A stretch of 64,000 nucleotides of DNA from Plasmodium malariae (taxonomy: Eukaryota; Apicomplexa; Aconoidasida; Haemosporida; Plasmodiidae). The translations under genes and the position numbers were made by a program. The stretch covers positions 38,705-102,704 of the forward strand of contig NW_021638300.1 of assembly GCF_900090045.1 (NCBI RefSeq), given 5' to 3'. The notes under the pieces are model-generated. The model was not told the origin of the DNA and did no database searches. It saw nothing but the letters and a program-made list of their open reading frames with translations. Below are positions 28,379 through 41,899 of the stretch, one piece after another (the first letter of the stretch is position 1; each line of letters starts with the position of its first letter).

Positions 28379-29358
28379 TTATCTTCTTCTAAACTTAATT
28401 TTTTCATATTTTTTAACTTTTCTGTGATAATAAATTATCCATGATATAAATGTTACACCTAATATCATGAAAGGTATAATATATACAATAAAACCAAATA
28501 AACCTGTTGTCGCGAAAACCTTCGCTGGATCACTTGTGGATGCCCAGCTGGGCTCTGTAAAAAGCGGCCTTAAATAATCTCCTAAAGTTTTTCCTATAAG
28601 ATATCCAAAATTTTGGCCAAAAGTCTTCCAAACATTTGAACCAAGTGTTTTCATCTTCGTACTCAACACATTTATAATTCCATAACTCCCAGATAAATCT
28701 AAAATTAAAGATATTAGTAATAACAAAAACAATAATAAAGGTATGACAATTCGTAATCCGTATTTTTTGAGCGTTATTTTTTTGTAAAGTTTATTGCTAA
28801 TTGTCCTATTGCTTCTAAGAAAATTCGAAAAATCTAATTCTTTGAATATTTTTTTTTCTAAACGGGAATATTTTTTTGTTTCAAAAATACATGATTTATT
28901 TTTCTTATCATTTTTATGACCTCTCTTATTATTCATTGAACTTTTGTTTAATTGTTTTTTACTTACTTTATCTACTTCATTATTATACATGTGTGTTCGT
29001 ACGTCTTTTCCACTACGTGATATCTCTTCATTTAATCCTACAATACATGAACTATTATCCTGGTTATATTTTGTTAGCGATAGACAAGTTTTTTCTTGTA
29101 ATTTTCTATTATGATTAAATTTCTCACTCTGCATTATGTTAAACCAAGCCTTAAAAAATAAAGTAAATATTTGTAATTAAAACAATAAATAAGTTCTTTA
29201 TAAAAAAGATTATTAATAGAAATAAAGTACGCAAAAAAGAATAATATAACTATCCTTGAACAAAATCATAATACCAGATCTCTGTTATCTCTTATACAAG
29301 TTAAAAGGATAAACGCAACAATTTTAGTTAGAAACATTAACTTTATTTTTTCTTCCAT
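28379..29358 (-). CDS. fam-l-type exported protein with degraded export motif
   Basis: Two exons, 284 residues. Exon 1 is 29275-29358 (28 codons, MEEKIKLMFLTKIVAF...), with a GTATTA donor. Exon 2 is 28379-29149. Its acceptor is TTTTTTAAG where other copies have TAG or CAG, and the start AWFNIMQSEKFNHNRKL aligns with the usual xTFNKxL opening. Where other members have RNYRLLAKYKQDKDS, this one reads EKTCLSLTKYNQDNSS, so the PEXEL arginine is lost. The rest is typical: LEKKIFKELDFSNFLRSNRT core, LRIVIPLLLFLLLLISLILD membrane segment, a longer variable loop, a second segment GFIVYIIPFMILGVTFISWI and the tail YYHRKVKKYEKIKFRRR. The frame is intact, but export by the PEXEL route is doubtful. Confidence 0.83.
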
Positions 29359-29740
29359 TATATCTAAATTTAATATTATATTAAAAAACGAATTAACAAT
29401 AATATAATATTCTTTTAATAACAAATGACACAATAAATATTTATTTTACTTTTTCTTTTTCTGTTTTTTTGTAGAAACCTAATAAAACTTTTGTAACTAT
29501 AATATGTTTTAGAACGCAAACGATTAAAAATAACTTTAATAATATTTTAAGGAATTTTTGACTTATTTTTGTTTTTAAAAATATAATTTTAATTAAGATG
29601 ATATAATTTTAATTTATCTATATCTACTAAATAGACGTAAATTAATGTAGTACTCTAATTAAATGATTTTTATTATTTATCCTTTTAAAAAATAAAACAA
29701 AAGAAAAATATAATATTTCTTATTATTCCCAAATATAATT

Positions 29741-29792
29741 TATGTAGAATATAGAATGTATAAAATATAGAGAATATATGATTCTCTATATT
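29741..29792 (-). promoter_or_regulatory. Upstream inverted-repeat element of the gene at 28379-29358
   Basis: The clearest copy of the series. TATGTAGAATATAGAATGTA is followed by TATAGAGAAT, ATATG and ATTCTCTATATT. The arms TATAGAGAAT and ATTCTCTATA are exact reverse complements around a 5-base loop. It lies about 385 bp upstream of the start codon. Confidence 0.5.
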
Positions 29793-31003
29793 AAGTGTTT
29801 ATATATAATTTTAACTAAATTTTTGTATTTATAATTCTAAAATTATAAAAATTATGACATTGAAAAATGATTTATAATTTTTACATAAAATAAATTATTA
29901 TAATAATTTTATCAAATTAATGATAAATGCAGTAATCGCTATATAGTACTGAAGTTTATATTTTGTTAATTATAACAACGCCATTTTTTAAGGGCATAAA
30001 ACATATTTAATAAATTCAGAATTTAGAATACAAAAAAATACATAAAAAAAACTATATATTAAAGAGTCATATATATTATATAATTTTTTTTTTGCACAAC
30101 AAAATTTGAAAATTACATTTAAGTTTATTTTATACCATTATTTGCAAATGATATATTTTTAAATTTTTGACTTAATTATTTTATTTTTAATTCATAATAG
30201 ATATTTAGAAGAAATTCTAATTTAATATAACAAAAAAAGTAAAACAGTAATTATTATATTAAATATACTGTCATTTGCGTATCTTTGTGTCACTGATATA
30301 TTTTTTTAATTTTTTTATGATTAAATCGTATATATTTTTTATTTATCAATATATTTTACTATAGATGTATAAGATATTATTATAAATAAAATTGTATCAA
30401 AATTTTCCCAATTCTAAATATAATAATTTAATTATATATCTATTTATTGTAGCAGAACCGTAACACATAAAATTAATATTTCCTAGAACAAATGCCCTAA
30501 AAATAATAAAATTATCATATTGTGTACTATTTTTTCCTTAGAAATAGTCCATACACTAAGTCTTTAAATCTAATCTAAAAACTAAACCTGCATTTATGAA
30601 ATATATCTAAAAAAATTTTATTTACTTAATTTTATTTTATTTAAAAAATTAGCCTTATATATATGAATTAAATATTTATACTCAATACGAGCTATACGTA
30701 CTTTTATATATATTTAATATTACATGAAATACTTACTAAATATTTTCATATTTATCCCCGAAAATTCTATGTATATATAACTAAATATCCACGTATGGAG
30801 AAAAGCATGTAAACAATATATACATATTTTGATTACTTTTAATTATAATTTAGAGTTTTACAGATATATAATATATATTTAGAAATACACTATTATCACA
30901 ACATAAAAAAAGAATTTGAAAATGTTATCTATTAAAAAGTGATTGAACATGATTCATTAATTTAATAGTTGAATGATATAAAAAAAGATTACATATAATA
31001 TAG

Positions 31004-31028
31004 TTATTTATTTATTTATTTATTTATT
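31004..31028. repeat. TTTA tetranucleotide repeat
   Basis: Six units of TTAT/TTTA. Confidence 0.85.
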
Positions 31029-31884
31029 CCGAATTTAATACATATTTAATGAATATTTTAAAAATGGAATTAACATTATAATTAAGCACAATAATAAATG
31101 ATAAGTACTTTTGATTCTAAAATTACTTATAACTGTTTAAAATCACAAGGTGAGTGACGAATTATATATAAACGATATTTAAAAAGGATACTTTTTTATT
31201 ATGAATATAAAATTTCACATTTGTAAGACGCAAAAAATAAATAATATTCCCTTAAAAAGGATTTTACAACTAGAACTTTTTATAGAATGTTTTTCATAAA
31301 ACTTATATAAAATAGACATTAAGTTTCATCTAAACTAAAGATATACATATACATATAAATATAACTACATATATACAATACTTTTTAAAAAAAAAAAAAA
31401 GCATCATATATATTAACTTCAAAATAATAATATATTTGTTTAAAAATCAGAAAAGAAAATAATTTTAGAGAGGAACACGACATATAAAAGAAGGTAGCGC
31501 ATAGTTCATAAAATATATATTATATATATACGTCAATAGAGATATATATATTATGATATTATTTATTCATTTAAGGCACAAACATATATATTTCTTAAAA
31601 ACGCATATAAATAAACAGAATGTATATAATGCCATATGTAATTTATGCAGATTAACTAATACACTCAAATGCATATTGTTTAACAATAAAATACACTAAT
31701 TTATAACAAACGTAAGGTAATTTTTCACTGTAATGTATCAAAATCATAGGTATACATATGTATATTTATAAAATTATAGAAATCATAATTATGTTGACTA
31801 ATAATATACTACTAAAAATATTAGATATATTAGATTGTCTTAATAGAGTTCTTACAGAAATATACATACACAACATTATTCATT

Positions 31885-32030
31885 TCCATCTGATATATAT
31901 AATTAATTTGCCTATATTTTTCATTATTTCTTAGGATCTTATAAATCGCTACTATAAATATGGATGATAATATAAATATAATTAATCCTTTTAATTAGGA
32001 TATTATTGCTGATAAATATAGAATAGTGGA
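31885..32030 (-). pseudogene. C-terminal fragment of a fam-m-type gene
   Basis: On the minus strand this reads GLIIFILSSIFIVAIYKILR followed by NNEKYRQINYIYQ. It matches the second membrane segment and tail (YKILRNNEKYNKIKLM) of the genes at 4971 and 40034. No upstream core, first membrane segment or exon 1 is recognisable; an in-frame stop lies near 32035, and the frame runs past the usual stop position. It is a truncated copy. Confidence 0.75.
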
Positions 32031-32799
32031 CTTAACGTGTTTTAATTAAATATAAAAATAAATTTCATAATAATTTTTACTTAACAGGGATATATAATAC
32101 GTGTAAATTATAATTTTTTTAGATAATATATTTTTTATTGTATAGAAAATAGATATAGTATAGAATTGCTTCTTTTATATTAGAAACAAGAATATTATTT
32201 CAAATTCACTTATTAGCCATTTTGAAATGACCATATATTTTATTTATTTACTTTTTTCTTTTCTTTTATATTTTAATACTTAAGTAGTAGTTTTACATTT
32301 ACAAATTTTTTTAACCTTGATATCTATGTTCCAAGTTATCATTATTTTTCACATATATATATGGTATCATTGTAAAATAAAATTAATTAGATGCTATATT
32401 TAATTTTTACTTATCATATGTTTTTCTTATTTTTTTCACATATATATAAGTTTCTCCTCACTATATTTTCTCTTCACATTTGTATAAATATAGATTCGTT
32501 ATTAACAATAAAAAAAATTTTATTTTTATTCTTTTTGTTAATGCTTTATATATATGTGCTTATAAAAAATGTTTACGTACTTTAGTAAATGTGTTAATTT
32601 TTTATCTCATTCAATACATATTCAAAAAGATATTTTACCTATAATAATATCAGACATAAACTTTCTTAGTTGTATATCGATAATTAGACTTTATTAACTT
32701 TAATTTTGTAAAATCATATTACAAATAAAAAACTTATATAAATCACCAATGAAATATTTTATAAGTTGTAGAAAATATAAATTTAAGAAAAAATAAAGG
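32031..32799. other. Intergenic AT-rich DNA
   Basis: One open frame (32391-32585) is T-rich and unsupported. Nothing else seen. Confidence 0.4.
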
Positions 32800-35700
32800 A
32801 AAAAGAAAAATTTTAAAACATACGAAAACCTAATGTTAAAGCAGGGACAAATTACAAAAAAAAAATTTTATATACTTAAAATGCTTCAAGCTATTATACG
32901 TTATAAGATGTTTTCAGACTAAAATTATCATTCGTATAAGATTTTAATGCCATATTTATTGGTTATAATTGTATTTTGTTTAATTATCATATTTTAGCAA
33001 GATTAAGGAATCATACAAAAATTTTATTTCTTAATAAAGAATTTAATTGTATGCACAACAGATATATTGCATCATAAATACAGCATTTTCAATATGTATA
33101 TATATAAACACATAGGTATTGATAACATTAAAGTATTTTTATTTGATTTATTTAACTTTCATTTAAAATAATTTAATAAGACCCTGATATTATTGAAATG
33201 AGTGAAATATTATAATAATATAAATATACTGAATATTTATTTTTATAAATTATCACACATTTAATATTTTGTAAAAAGACATTAACAGATAAATAAAAAA
33301 ACTTCTTATCATTTTTTCTTATTTTTTAATATCAATATTATTATTTTTATGAAATTAAAAAAACAAAATTAAATATGATTAAGTGTTTATGATAAAATGT
33401 ACTAAATAGGTAAGCTTTAAAATTATTTTAAAACAAAGGATAAACGAAAGAAAATATAATTATTTTATAGGAATCACAAAAAATGCCATATATTATTTTT
33501 GCTTTCTCTTAATTAAATTTATAATGTAATTCTTATTATGATAACATAATAAAAAAATTTTCATCAACTAACTTTTTAGTTCTAAAGAGAATTTATAAAT
33601 TTTGGGTTTCAATTTTTTCCTTTTCCTTTACCTTTTGTAATTGCAGAATGATATATTTCATTTTAATACTTAGTTAATACAGTTGTTTTTTATTATTTTT
33701 TATATATTATTTTATAAAATATACACATATATATATATAACATAAATCAATACTATAACTATTTGTTAAAATATATAATTCATTTACATAAAAAATTTTT
33801 ACTTTTTTCATATACCACGAAAAATAAATAAGCTATAAATTTTTTTTTACTGGTTTGTATTAAGTACAAAACATAATACCAGTAATGTGTTTGTTTTTTA
33901 TAGAATATATTTAACATATTAATAATATTAGTAACAAAAATAAAAGAAATATTTTTGTATACTAATTATAAGAATTACGATCAAGTAGTACAATGGTAAA
34001 TGAAATGTAATTCCTTGTTTGCAATATAATATTCATATGTTACATGAAACAAATATATTATGGTATATTTATAATATTTAAGAAAATAATTATTTTTACA
34101 TATTATGTATATTAACATTATTCACGTTTCAAATATTCTTAATAAATACAATTGATTATAAATATTCTTATATTGTATTATAAATAATAAATATATAGTT
34201 TTTTAAAAGTATTTTAGATTAATACAAATAAGTCCCTTTTCAAAAAATACTTTTACACTTAATAATTTAAGATATTTATCAATAATATATTTAATTAATA
34301 TGGAGTATACAATACAAGATCATTAATATGTATGTTGTCTTTCATTTTTTATATTTGATATGTGAACTAAATAAATTTTTTAATTAAACTATATTCATAT
34401 AAACATATTTCAAGTATATTAAAAACAAATTAAATATATAACATTATTAAAGATTATTAACATGCTCAAACTTATGATTATAGTTATGATTTAATACAAA
34501 AGTCAAATAACAAACAGTAATGTTTCAAAATATATAACGCCTTAATAACTATTCTAAATTATTAAATATAACGCTTTTGTTAAATTAAAAAAAGATATAT
34601 TAATATTATAAATAAACAAGTAAAATAAGAATAAGAGAATATCCATTGTAAAATAACTTCAATGAATATTTATTTTACCAATTATAATAATTATGCTACT
34701 ATTTTTATTTCTACATGGCTCATGAAGAATAAGAAAATTCATTCCAAATATGAAATTATAATAAAAACAATTTTTTTTTAATTCATTTTTTATTTTTTTT
34801 AATATACACTTTATTATATCTTAAATATATTAATACAATTAACATATATCTTATAATTTATATATTATAATAAATATATGTACCTGTAATATATTTTAGA
34901 AGAATAAGGTATATAAAAAGAAGAAGAAAAATATTTATTATTATTTTCTAAGTACTTTGAATTAAATATTATCAAGTTTTTGATCTTATCTGACATATAA
35001 TATTTATAAATAAAATAGCAGTGACATACACAAAAATGGAAAATATTATGACATTAACTTTTGCAACTCTTTTATTATACATTGAAATAAAAATATATAT
35101 AAACGAGAATACTAATAGGATATATGCTCTATGGATTAAAATGATAAATTTTGTTTGATATATCAATCTATATTTTTGTTGTTCTACAAGTAAAAACTAT
35201 TTCAACAATAAAAGTTACTGAAGAAGTAAGGATAATTATAAATTTTTTTTTTTTATTTCAATATATTATTATAATCAATTTATTGTATAAACATATTTAA
35301 TTTATCTGCATATAGATAAATGATGAACATAAAAATATATATTATACCTCGCTGAAAGTTCAAAGGAAGAAGGTAAAGCATAAACTTCTATATGTTACAG
35401 AATTGAGAGAATTAGCAGATTATTTTATAATTATACAATATATTTTATTTATTAAATATTACATCTATAATAAAAACAAATTTTTTGAAGAAGTATATTT
35501 TTAATTTAGCTAATGAGTGTTTAATTGTTAAATTAAAAATATGCTTCCTTTTAGTAAAATTTACTTTTCATTTAATTAAATTTTAATTATAGTAATATAC
35601 ATGAAGTTCAGTTTCTTAATCTATATGTATAGAATTATAACTTATTATAAATATTAGTTGAAATAATAAGAAATATATTACCTTAACAATAAGAACGAGA

Positions 35701-38700
35701 AAATTCTATTCTTTATAAATAATTTATATTAATCTTTTTATAATGTTTTAAAAGTTCAAAAATGTTTCATTAATAGATACTGCAGCATAATAGGAAATTT
35801 ACACGAGAATATACTAAAATTAATTTATTTTTTTTTATAATATATCAGTACAATTTCGTAAGTCGCATGTGAATAGGAAAATAGGAAAAAGTATTTTTCT
35901 TAATAATTTTTTTTATATACAATAAAATAACCATGTCTCTCAAATTATTATTTTGTCATTTAAAAGCATTTATTTTATATTTTATTACATGTTCTACCTT
36001 ATTTTAATATTAATAAAAAAGCAATATGCTGATTTCTTTAACTAACTTTTTTCTAAATTTTACGTAAATGAGTAATACATCACATATCTACACATTATAT
36101 ATTATTTCTATATTTTTATAACTATTAATTTCATAAGAATATAATATTTCTTATTTAAAGCACGCATTCTTATATATGATGGAATCCAACAGTTTAAAGT
36201 ATAACGCAAAATTTATCATTTCAATAAAATAATTACATATATCATGGTATTTCAATTATTCCTTATTTTATAAATGAAATAAATATTTTTATCTATTAAT
36301 TTATGATTTTTATAATTTATACAAAATAATTATAATTACCTTTTTTTTGTTTTTTTCATTTATTTTTAGGATAACTCCGTGGAATTATATCTTAAATATA
36401 GTAAGGAATTTGATTATGATATCCAAGATACTCGTTATGACGGAGGTAGTGGAAATCCTGGAAAGGAATGTGCTGGAATAACAAACATCGATTTTATCGA
36501 ACCATGTGAACATATTCGTAGATTTTTATTTCAAATAAGAGATCATCATAAATTTGATAGACAAAAATGCTATAAATACTTAAATTATCCGATAAATTCA
36601 GAAGTAAATTATAAAAAGAATCTTAGTTGGTTTAATAAATACAATTAATATTCGTCCCAATTAGATAATATATGTACGCAAAAACTGAAGAAATTGAATC
36701 GGATGTTTTACATAATCTTAAAAAACTATATAGTTATTATGATGGATTTAACAAATATATTGGACAGGTCGATATGCTAAAAGCAAGTATCCATGAAAAT
36801 GTTAATAATTTTTATAAATTTTAAGTTCAAAATTATCAGGAACGTCAAAAAAAAAAATAAAGGCTATTTTTGCGAGGAGTTATAAAATTTTAAAAAAGCA
36901 TATAATATTAAAATTCGCAATGTAACTTCTTCTACTGGCGTATCACGAATACTACCACCGATAGAAATAGATTATGTATTTTCTGTTATGTTATCCACAA
37001 TTATCCTATTTCTAGCATCTTTCACTTTATTATTGTTATATGAAGTTAATAAAATTTATACCCAATAATGTAAATATTCTATCTCAATGAATATGCTCAT
37101 TTTCACAAAAAATTACAAACACAAAACAGTTATATATTTAGGTGCATATACATATTTTTTTTTCATATAGTTTACATCAATGAGATCTTGGTTACGTAAT
37201 CGTTTACATAGGAAAAATATAGCCAAACATAACGAACTTGAAGAAATAAAAGAATCCTAACAAAACATAAATAAAGAAGCAAATAGAAACCATAAAGGAA
37301 GTTTTCATAGCATAGGATATCAATCTCGAGGAGAGTGTTGCTCCCAAAATTACAATTTATATTATTAGCAGCAGAAAATGTAATAATCGATGATGTAAAA
37401 GTTACATGTAAGAGGATATTTATTAACAAATAAGATTAAATAAAAAAGAAGAAATATATAAATGTGCATAAAAATTATAAAAATTATTCAAAGTAAAGGC
37501 AAACATAAATAAAGTACTACTGTTTGAGTCAGTAGCAAAAAAGTCCACTTATATATGAATTTTTCTTTAGAATGAATAACACATAATTTTAAGGTTTAAA
37601 TATATAGCACAAGATTGTAAAATAAATAATGATTTTATTACACATTAATATGTAGAACTGTTTATTAAATTTGTATTAAAATAAGAAGAGATGAAACAGA
37701 AGCTTTAAAAAAAACACCAATAATATTATTATACAAATAAAAAAATAAAATTCATAAAATAAAAACATTATTCAAAAATTAAAGAGAATATATATATATT
37801 ATTTATAACTTTAAAGTTTTATTATCATTTATCTACTTGCCGATAAACAGAATTAAAAATTTAAAATAATATGCAAAAAATTTAGTATTGTTGTTTTTTT
37901 ATGGTATATATTATATGTAACATTGTAAAAAGATTATTTATATATGTAGTTAAGTGGCATATATTCCGCTCAATCCCTAATTTATGTAGTAAAATTCTTA
38001 ATACTTAGTTTATAATTCATATATATGTTCTTCTAATGCACTATAATTAACTGTCTTTTCCTCTTCTAATAGTTTTATACATATAACATCCGAAGTAGTA
38101 AGAAAGTCTTCTTATGATAAATAAAAAACATATATAAATTTATTACATAATTATAAAGTTTTAACTAATGTATATTATAAAAGTAACAAATCGTATATAC
38201 ATTTATATATTGCATTTTTATTTGCTATATACCAAGAAAAAAATACAACAATTATTTCCATAAAAGTAATAGCAAGTAACATTATAATACCTAAATAATT
38301 AGAATAGTTGAAAGGAAATCCTTTTTTTATTCAGATTTATAATAGAATTCCACTATTTTGAACTCCATGGAACTCATTATATATACATTATTATACATAT
38401 TACATTTTAAAAAATCAGATAATTTTTTTGCTGCATGCAAAAACTTTAGATGCATTTCTAATAACCAAATTATAAATTTCAGAATAGGAATTAATATTAA
38501 TTATTCAGCATAACTATGTCGTATCTTGTATTTTACCATATATCTGTAATTTCGTTACTTATTTAGATATGAAAATGATCAGATTACTCATAATATCACA
38601 TTCAAAATAATAAAACAAAAATATTTTTCGCTGATATTATTTCACGTTATTTTAAACATTAGCATGCTCATATTAAAAGGAAAAACGAAAATATGTTTGA

Positions 38701-39200
38701 AATAAGGAGGTAATTAATTTTATATTTCATAATAATAGTTTTTTAGTAATCATAAATTTAATTCGGAAAAAAGAGTTCAGTATACGCTTCCAGATTATAA
38801 TAAATATAAAAATACTATATAGTTTATAATATTTATTTAATCATAGATTTTAATTTTACTACATATATTATATATATAGACACATTTTGTATATCATTAT
38901 GTACATAACTAATAAAATTATGAAAATATTATTGTAACATTTTGTTCCTAATTAATTTATGTAATGTCATCTTGCAATGTTTTTAACATAATTAATCTAT
39001 ATAAACTATTTACGCAGATCACTTACCAATTCAACATATTTTCAATAATTTATTTTCCATAAAAAAATAATTTCAGTAACAAAAGAATTGCTTTCAATGA
39101 AATAATAAAAATATAGGATTTAAAAAAATAAAAATTTTGTTAAAGATTAAAAATTTTTTTTCTTATAACATATACTCTTTTTTAATATATGAATAAAAAT
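32800..39200. repeat. pir-containing duplicated block, copy 1 (partner at 54.8-61.2 kb)
   Basis: About 6.4 kb that aligns in order with 54800-61200 at an offset of close to 22.0 kb. Anchors: TTAATAAAGAATTTAATTG (33033 and 54999), a reverse-strand membrane-like stretch (34970-35170 and 56965-57150), the pir exons, and the CAG..CAC..ACCAA..AAATTCAA region near 39020 and 61024. The minus-strand frame at 34972-35166 (64 residues, hydrophobic) is broken by stops in the partner, so it is a relic or chance. Edges are approximate. Confidence 0.65.
36179..37260 (+). pseudogene. pir: pir pseudogene (variant antigen family)
   Basis: The exon pattern matches the intact-looking copy at 58166. Exon 1 is 36179-36205 (MESNSLKYN, nine codons), but the donor is GC, not GT. 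Exon 2 starts at 36370 after TTTTTAG with DNSVELYLKYSKEFDYD. It keeps EPCEHIRRFLFQIRDHHKFD, RQKCYKYLNYPINSE and SWFNKYN, then stops at 36646-36648. Beyond this, YSSQLDNIC and, in another frame, EIESDVLHNLKKLYSYYDGF show a frameshift near 36700. The following cysteine-rich part is scrambled. The membrane segment IDYVFSVMLSTIILFLASFT is still readable to about 37044. Exon 3 from 37171 (FTSMRSWLRNRLHRKN) hits a stop at 37258-37260, then continues as IGYQSRGEC. PIR proteins are surface or exported variant proteins; this copy cannot make one. Confidence 0.85.
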
Positions 39201-40033
39201 ATATTTTATTTTCTTAAAATAATGAAGTTTATTTTTTTCTATTTATAAATTAATTAAATATTTATAGGATACATAAACTTATTAAATAAAATAAAATAGT
39301 AACATGGATAAAATTAAAATATTGATGCTAATTACCAAAGAAATAATATTTTATAAGAATATTATTTTATTATACATTTCTAATTCCCTAAGTACACCGT
39401 TAAACAAAATCAAACTTCTTACAACAATTATTAATAACAATTTATATGTTATGCCATATTTCTAATAAAAATTATTTATATTGCAAATATTATGTTTATA
39501 TTCGAGTAAAATATATATAAATCATTGTAACATAATATATACATTATTTTACATTATATACAAAAAAAAAATATTCATTTTTAATGTAATGTTCATCATA
39601 TAATTTCTTAAGTATGTCAACAGATAATTATATTATTATTTAAGAATATAAAATACAATACAAGTACTTTTCGTTTAAAACGGAAATTTTAACACTTCTT
39701 CATTAATATTATATATTAATTTTAACTCACATATATAAGTTTCTTATAAGAATCTAATTATATACAGAAATACATATATTACATGATGTTATTTTATTTT
39801 GAATCAACAATAATTTATAATAAAAATGACAATCATTAACGCATTCAAATTTACCAACAAACAAAGATAATAATTTATGAGTATTAATTATAAGGACTAC
39901 GTTCTAAACCCATGTACATTAATAAAATTATAGAAACAATGTATATGTTTATTAAGTATATAAGCTAAAGAAATTACATATAACATTTCATATAAATAAG
40001 TTATATAAAAAAACATTTTTCTTTTTACGCACT
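37261..40033. other. Intergenic
   Basis: The first 1.9 kb belongs to the duplicated pir block. The remainder is the AT-rich 3' flank of the gene at 40034. The minus-strand frame at 37172-37429 lies across pir exon 3 and is a shadow. Confidence 0.45.
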
Positions 40034-40911
40034 TTACTCATACATCGCCTTTATTCTGTTATATTTTTCATTATTTCTTAAAATTTTAGGAATCATTATT
40101 ACAAGCATAACAACTAATATAAAGATAATTGTGCTAAATGCTATAAAAAAAAAATGATTTTTTGCCGTACCTAAACATGTTTCTATAGCTGACCACACAC
40201 TGTCCATATATTGTAATTTTTTAATCGCATCTCCAGCATTTTTTAATAGCTCCAATCCTTGTAATATGGGTAAACCTATTCCCAACAATAAAAAAAGTAA
40301 AAATATGGCACTTCCAAATCTGTAACTTTTAAATTTTATTTTTTTTAAAGATATATCTCTAATTCTCCTCTTTTTTTCTAGAAAAGCATCATAATCTTTT
40401 TTTCTTATTAATTTTTTTTCAAAATGAAAATGCTTTCCATCAAATATTCCATTATTGTAATCTATGACTTCTGTATAGTACTGAGCTTTATTTAATAAAC
40501 TTTTGTTGGATTTCGTGTTTATTTCTTTATTCCATTTTTTATTATTAGTTATATATTTATTTTCTTTTTTATCATTATTTGGAAAAAATTCGTTTAAATA
40601 TATGTTATTTGAATCTTTATCCTTTTTACATTTTGCTAGTAATCGATAATTTCTTTTGTCTAATATTCTACACTGCATAAAATTATCACCTACAAATTTG
40701 TTAAAAGTTAACTAAAAAAAAAGATTATTATTCAAATGAACAAATATTCTAATTGTAAAAAACTGTATTAATAAAAAAAAACACGGAAATTATGTATAAT
40801 ACAATAACATAACTAATATTATCATACCCCATCATGGTTAAAAAAGAAAATCCTCTTTAAAAAAGTAAAAGTAGTTATAATAAATAAGATTGGATTAATT
40901 TTTAGTTCCAT
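40034..40911 (-). CDS. fam-m-type exported protein (GKHFHFEKK type)
   Basis: Two exons, 253 residues, the same length as the paralogue at 4971. Exon 1 is 40828-40911 (28 codons, MELKINPILFIITTFTFLKR...), with a GTATGA donor; it is less clearly hydrophobic at the end (FLKRIFFFNHDG) than others. Exon 2 is 40034-40711 after TTTTTTTTTAG, opening LTFNKFVGDN. The PEXEL-like site is RNYRLLAKCKKDKDS. The core is SLLNKAQYYTEVIDYNNG then IFDGKHFHFEKKLIRKKDYD. The two membrane segments are FGSAIFLLFLLLGIGLPILQ and FFFIAFSTIIFILVVMLVIM, and the tail is IPKILRNNEKYNRIKAMYE. The frame is intact. It neighbours a fam-l-type gene (44413) on the same strand, so the two types sit as a same-strand neighbour pair. 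Confidence 0.86.
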
Positions 40912-41234
40912 ATTATATATCTATAATATTATAAAATACAAACTAATGAATAAATTAATAATAACATAATATTTTTTTTTATTAATACTTTTTGCTTTTT
41001 AGTAAGATATTAATAAAATATATACAACTATAATGTACAATTAAACAACTACATATAAAAAGATATATAATAATGTATTATATATTTATTACCTAAATTT
41101 TATATAAAAACAAATTGTATCATTAAAATAAAAGAATTTGAATTCATTTATAAATATACAATATATATAATTTAACTTTTTATTTAATGCAGTATTAAAT
41201 ATTTTTTATTATATGGAAATATTCAGTTTATAAG

Positions 41235-41281
41235 CAATAGAGAATGTATAGAATATATATATATAATACGCTCCTCTATTA
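41235..41281 (-). promoter_or_regulatory. Upstream element of the gene at 40034-40911
   Basis: CAATAGAGAATGTATAGAAT, an AT run, then CTCCTCTATT, about 325 bp upstream of the start. The outer AATAGAG and CTCTATT arms are complementary. Confidence 0.35.
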
Positions 41282-41899
41282 TAAAAAGCTTATTAAGCAT
41301 ACTAAGGAATTTATCCTGTTTGTAATACTAATTTTACAAGCATCATGTTTTAGAACAACTATATTTTATTCTTAATAAATATTAATTATAAAAGCATAAA
41401 ATAATAAATAAAGAAAATATTTTGTGTTGTGTTAATTATTATCCATGCTTTAGTATCCTCTTATTCATAAGCAGTTTTTTTATTATTCTAAATATAATTA
41501 AAAAAATACAATTTATAATGTAATATCTAATTTACAAGGAAATATATTCATAAAGAAATCCAAGAAATAATTTTTTATGATTATGCATTTATTTTTGTAA
41601 ATTATAATTTTTATAATTAAGTCACTGTTTAATTGTAAATAAAATATTTTTAAATTTATCCATTTTTTTTTTTTTCCTTATTAATTTATATTTTGAATAT
41701 TGTAATTCAATTAGAAAAAAAGAAAATCGTAAAATTACAAGAGAATTATTCCTTACATATACGCTTATACGTAATTTTTTCATGTAATAACATATTTTAA
41801 CGAATTATAATAATACTTTATATTAAAACAAAAAAAATTATTATTTCTTCGTAAATAATTAATGAAACGTTCATTGCTGTAATAAATTTTGTAATATAT

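Larger units (their letters stand above)
29359..31884. other. Intergenic AT-rich DNA
   Basis: Includes the 5' flank of the 28379 gene. At about 31085-31110 is a TTAAGCACAATAATAAATGA segment matching the shared 3' flank of the exported genes, about 800 bp beyond the fragment at 31890. No gene. Confidence 0.45.

Noticed and set aside
34972..35166. 64-residue hydrophobic minus-strand frame
   Set aside because: The aligned partner near 56965-57150 contains several stops and shifts; at most a relic of a membrane protein gene.
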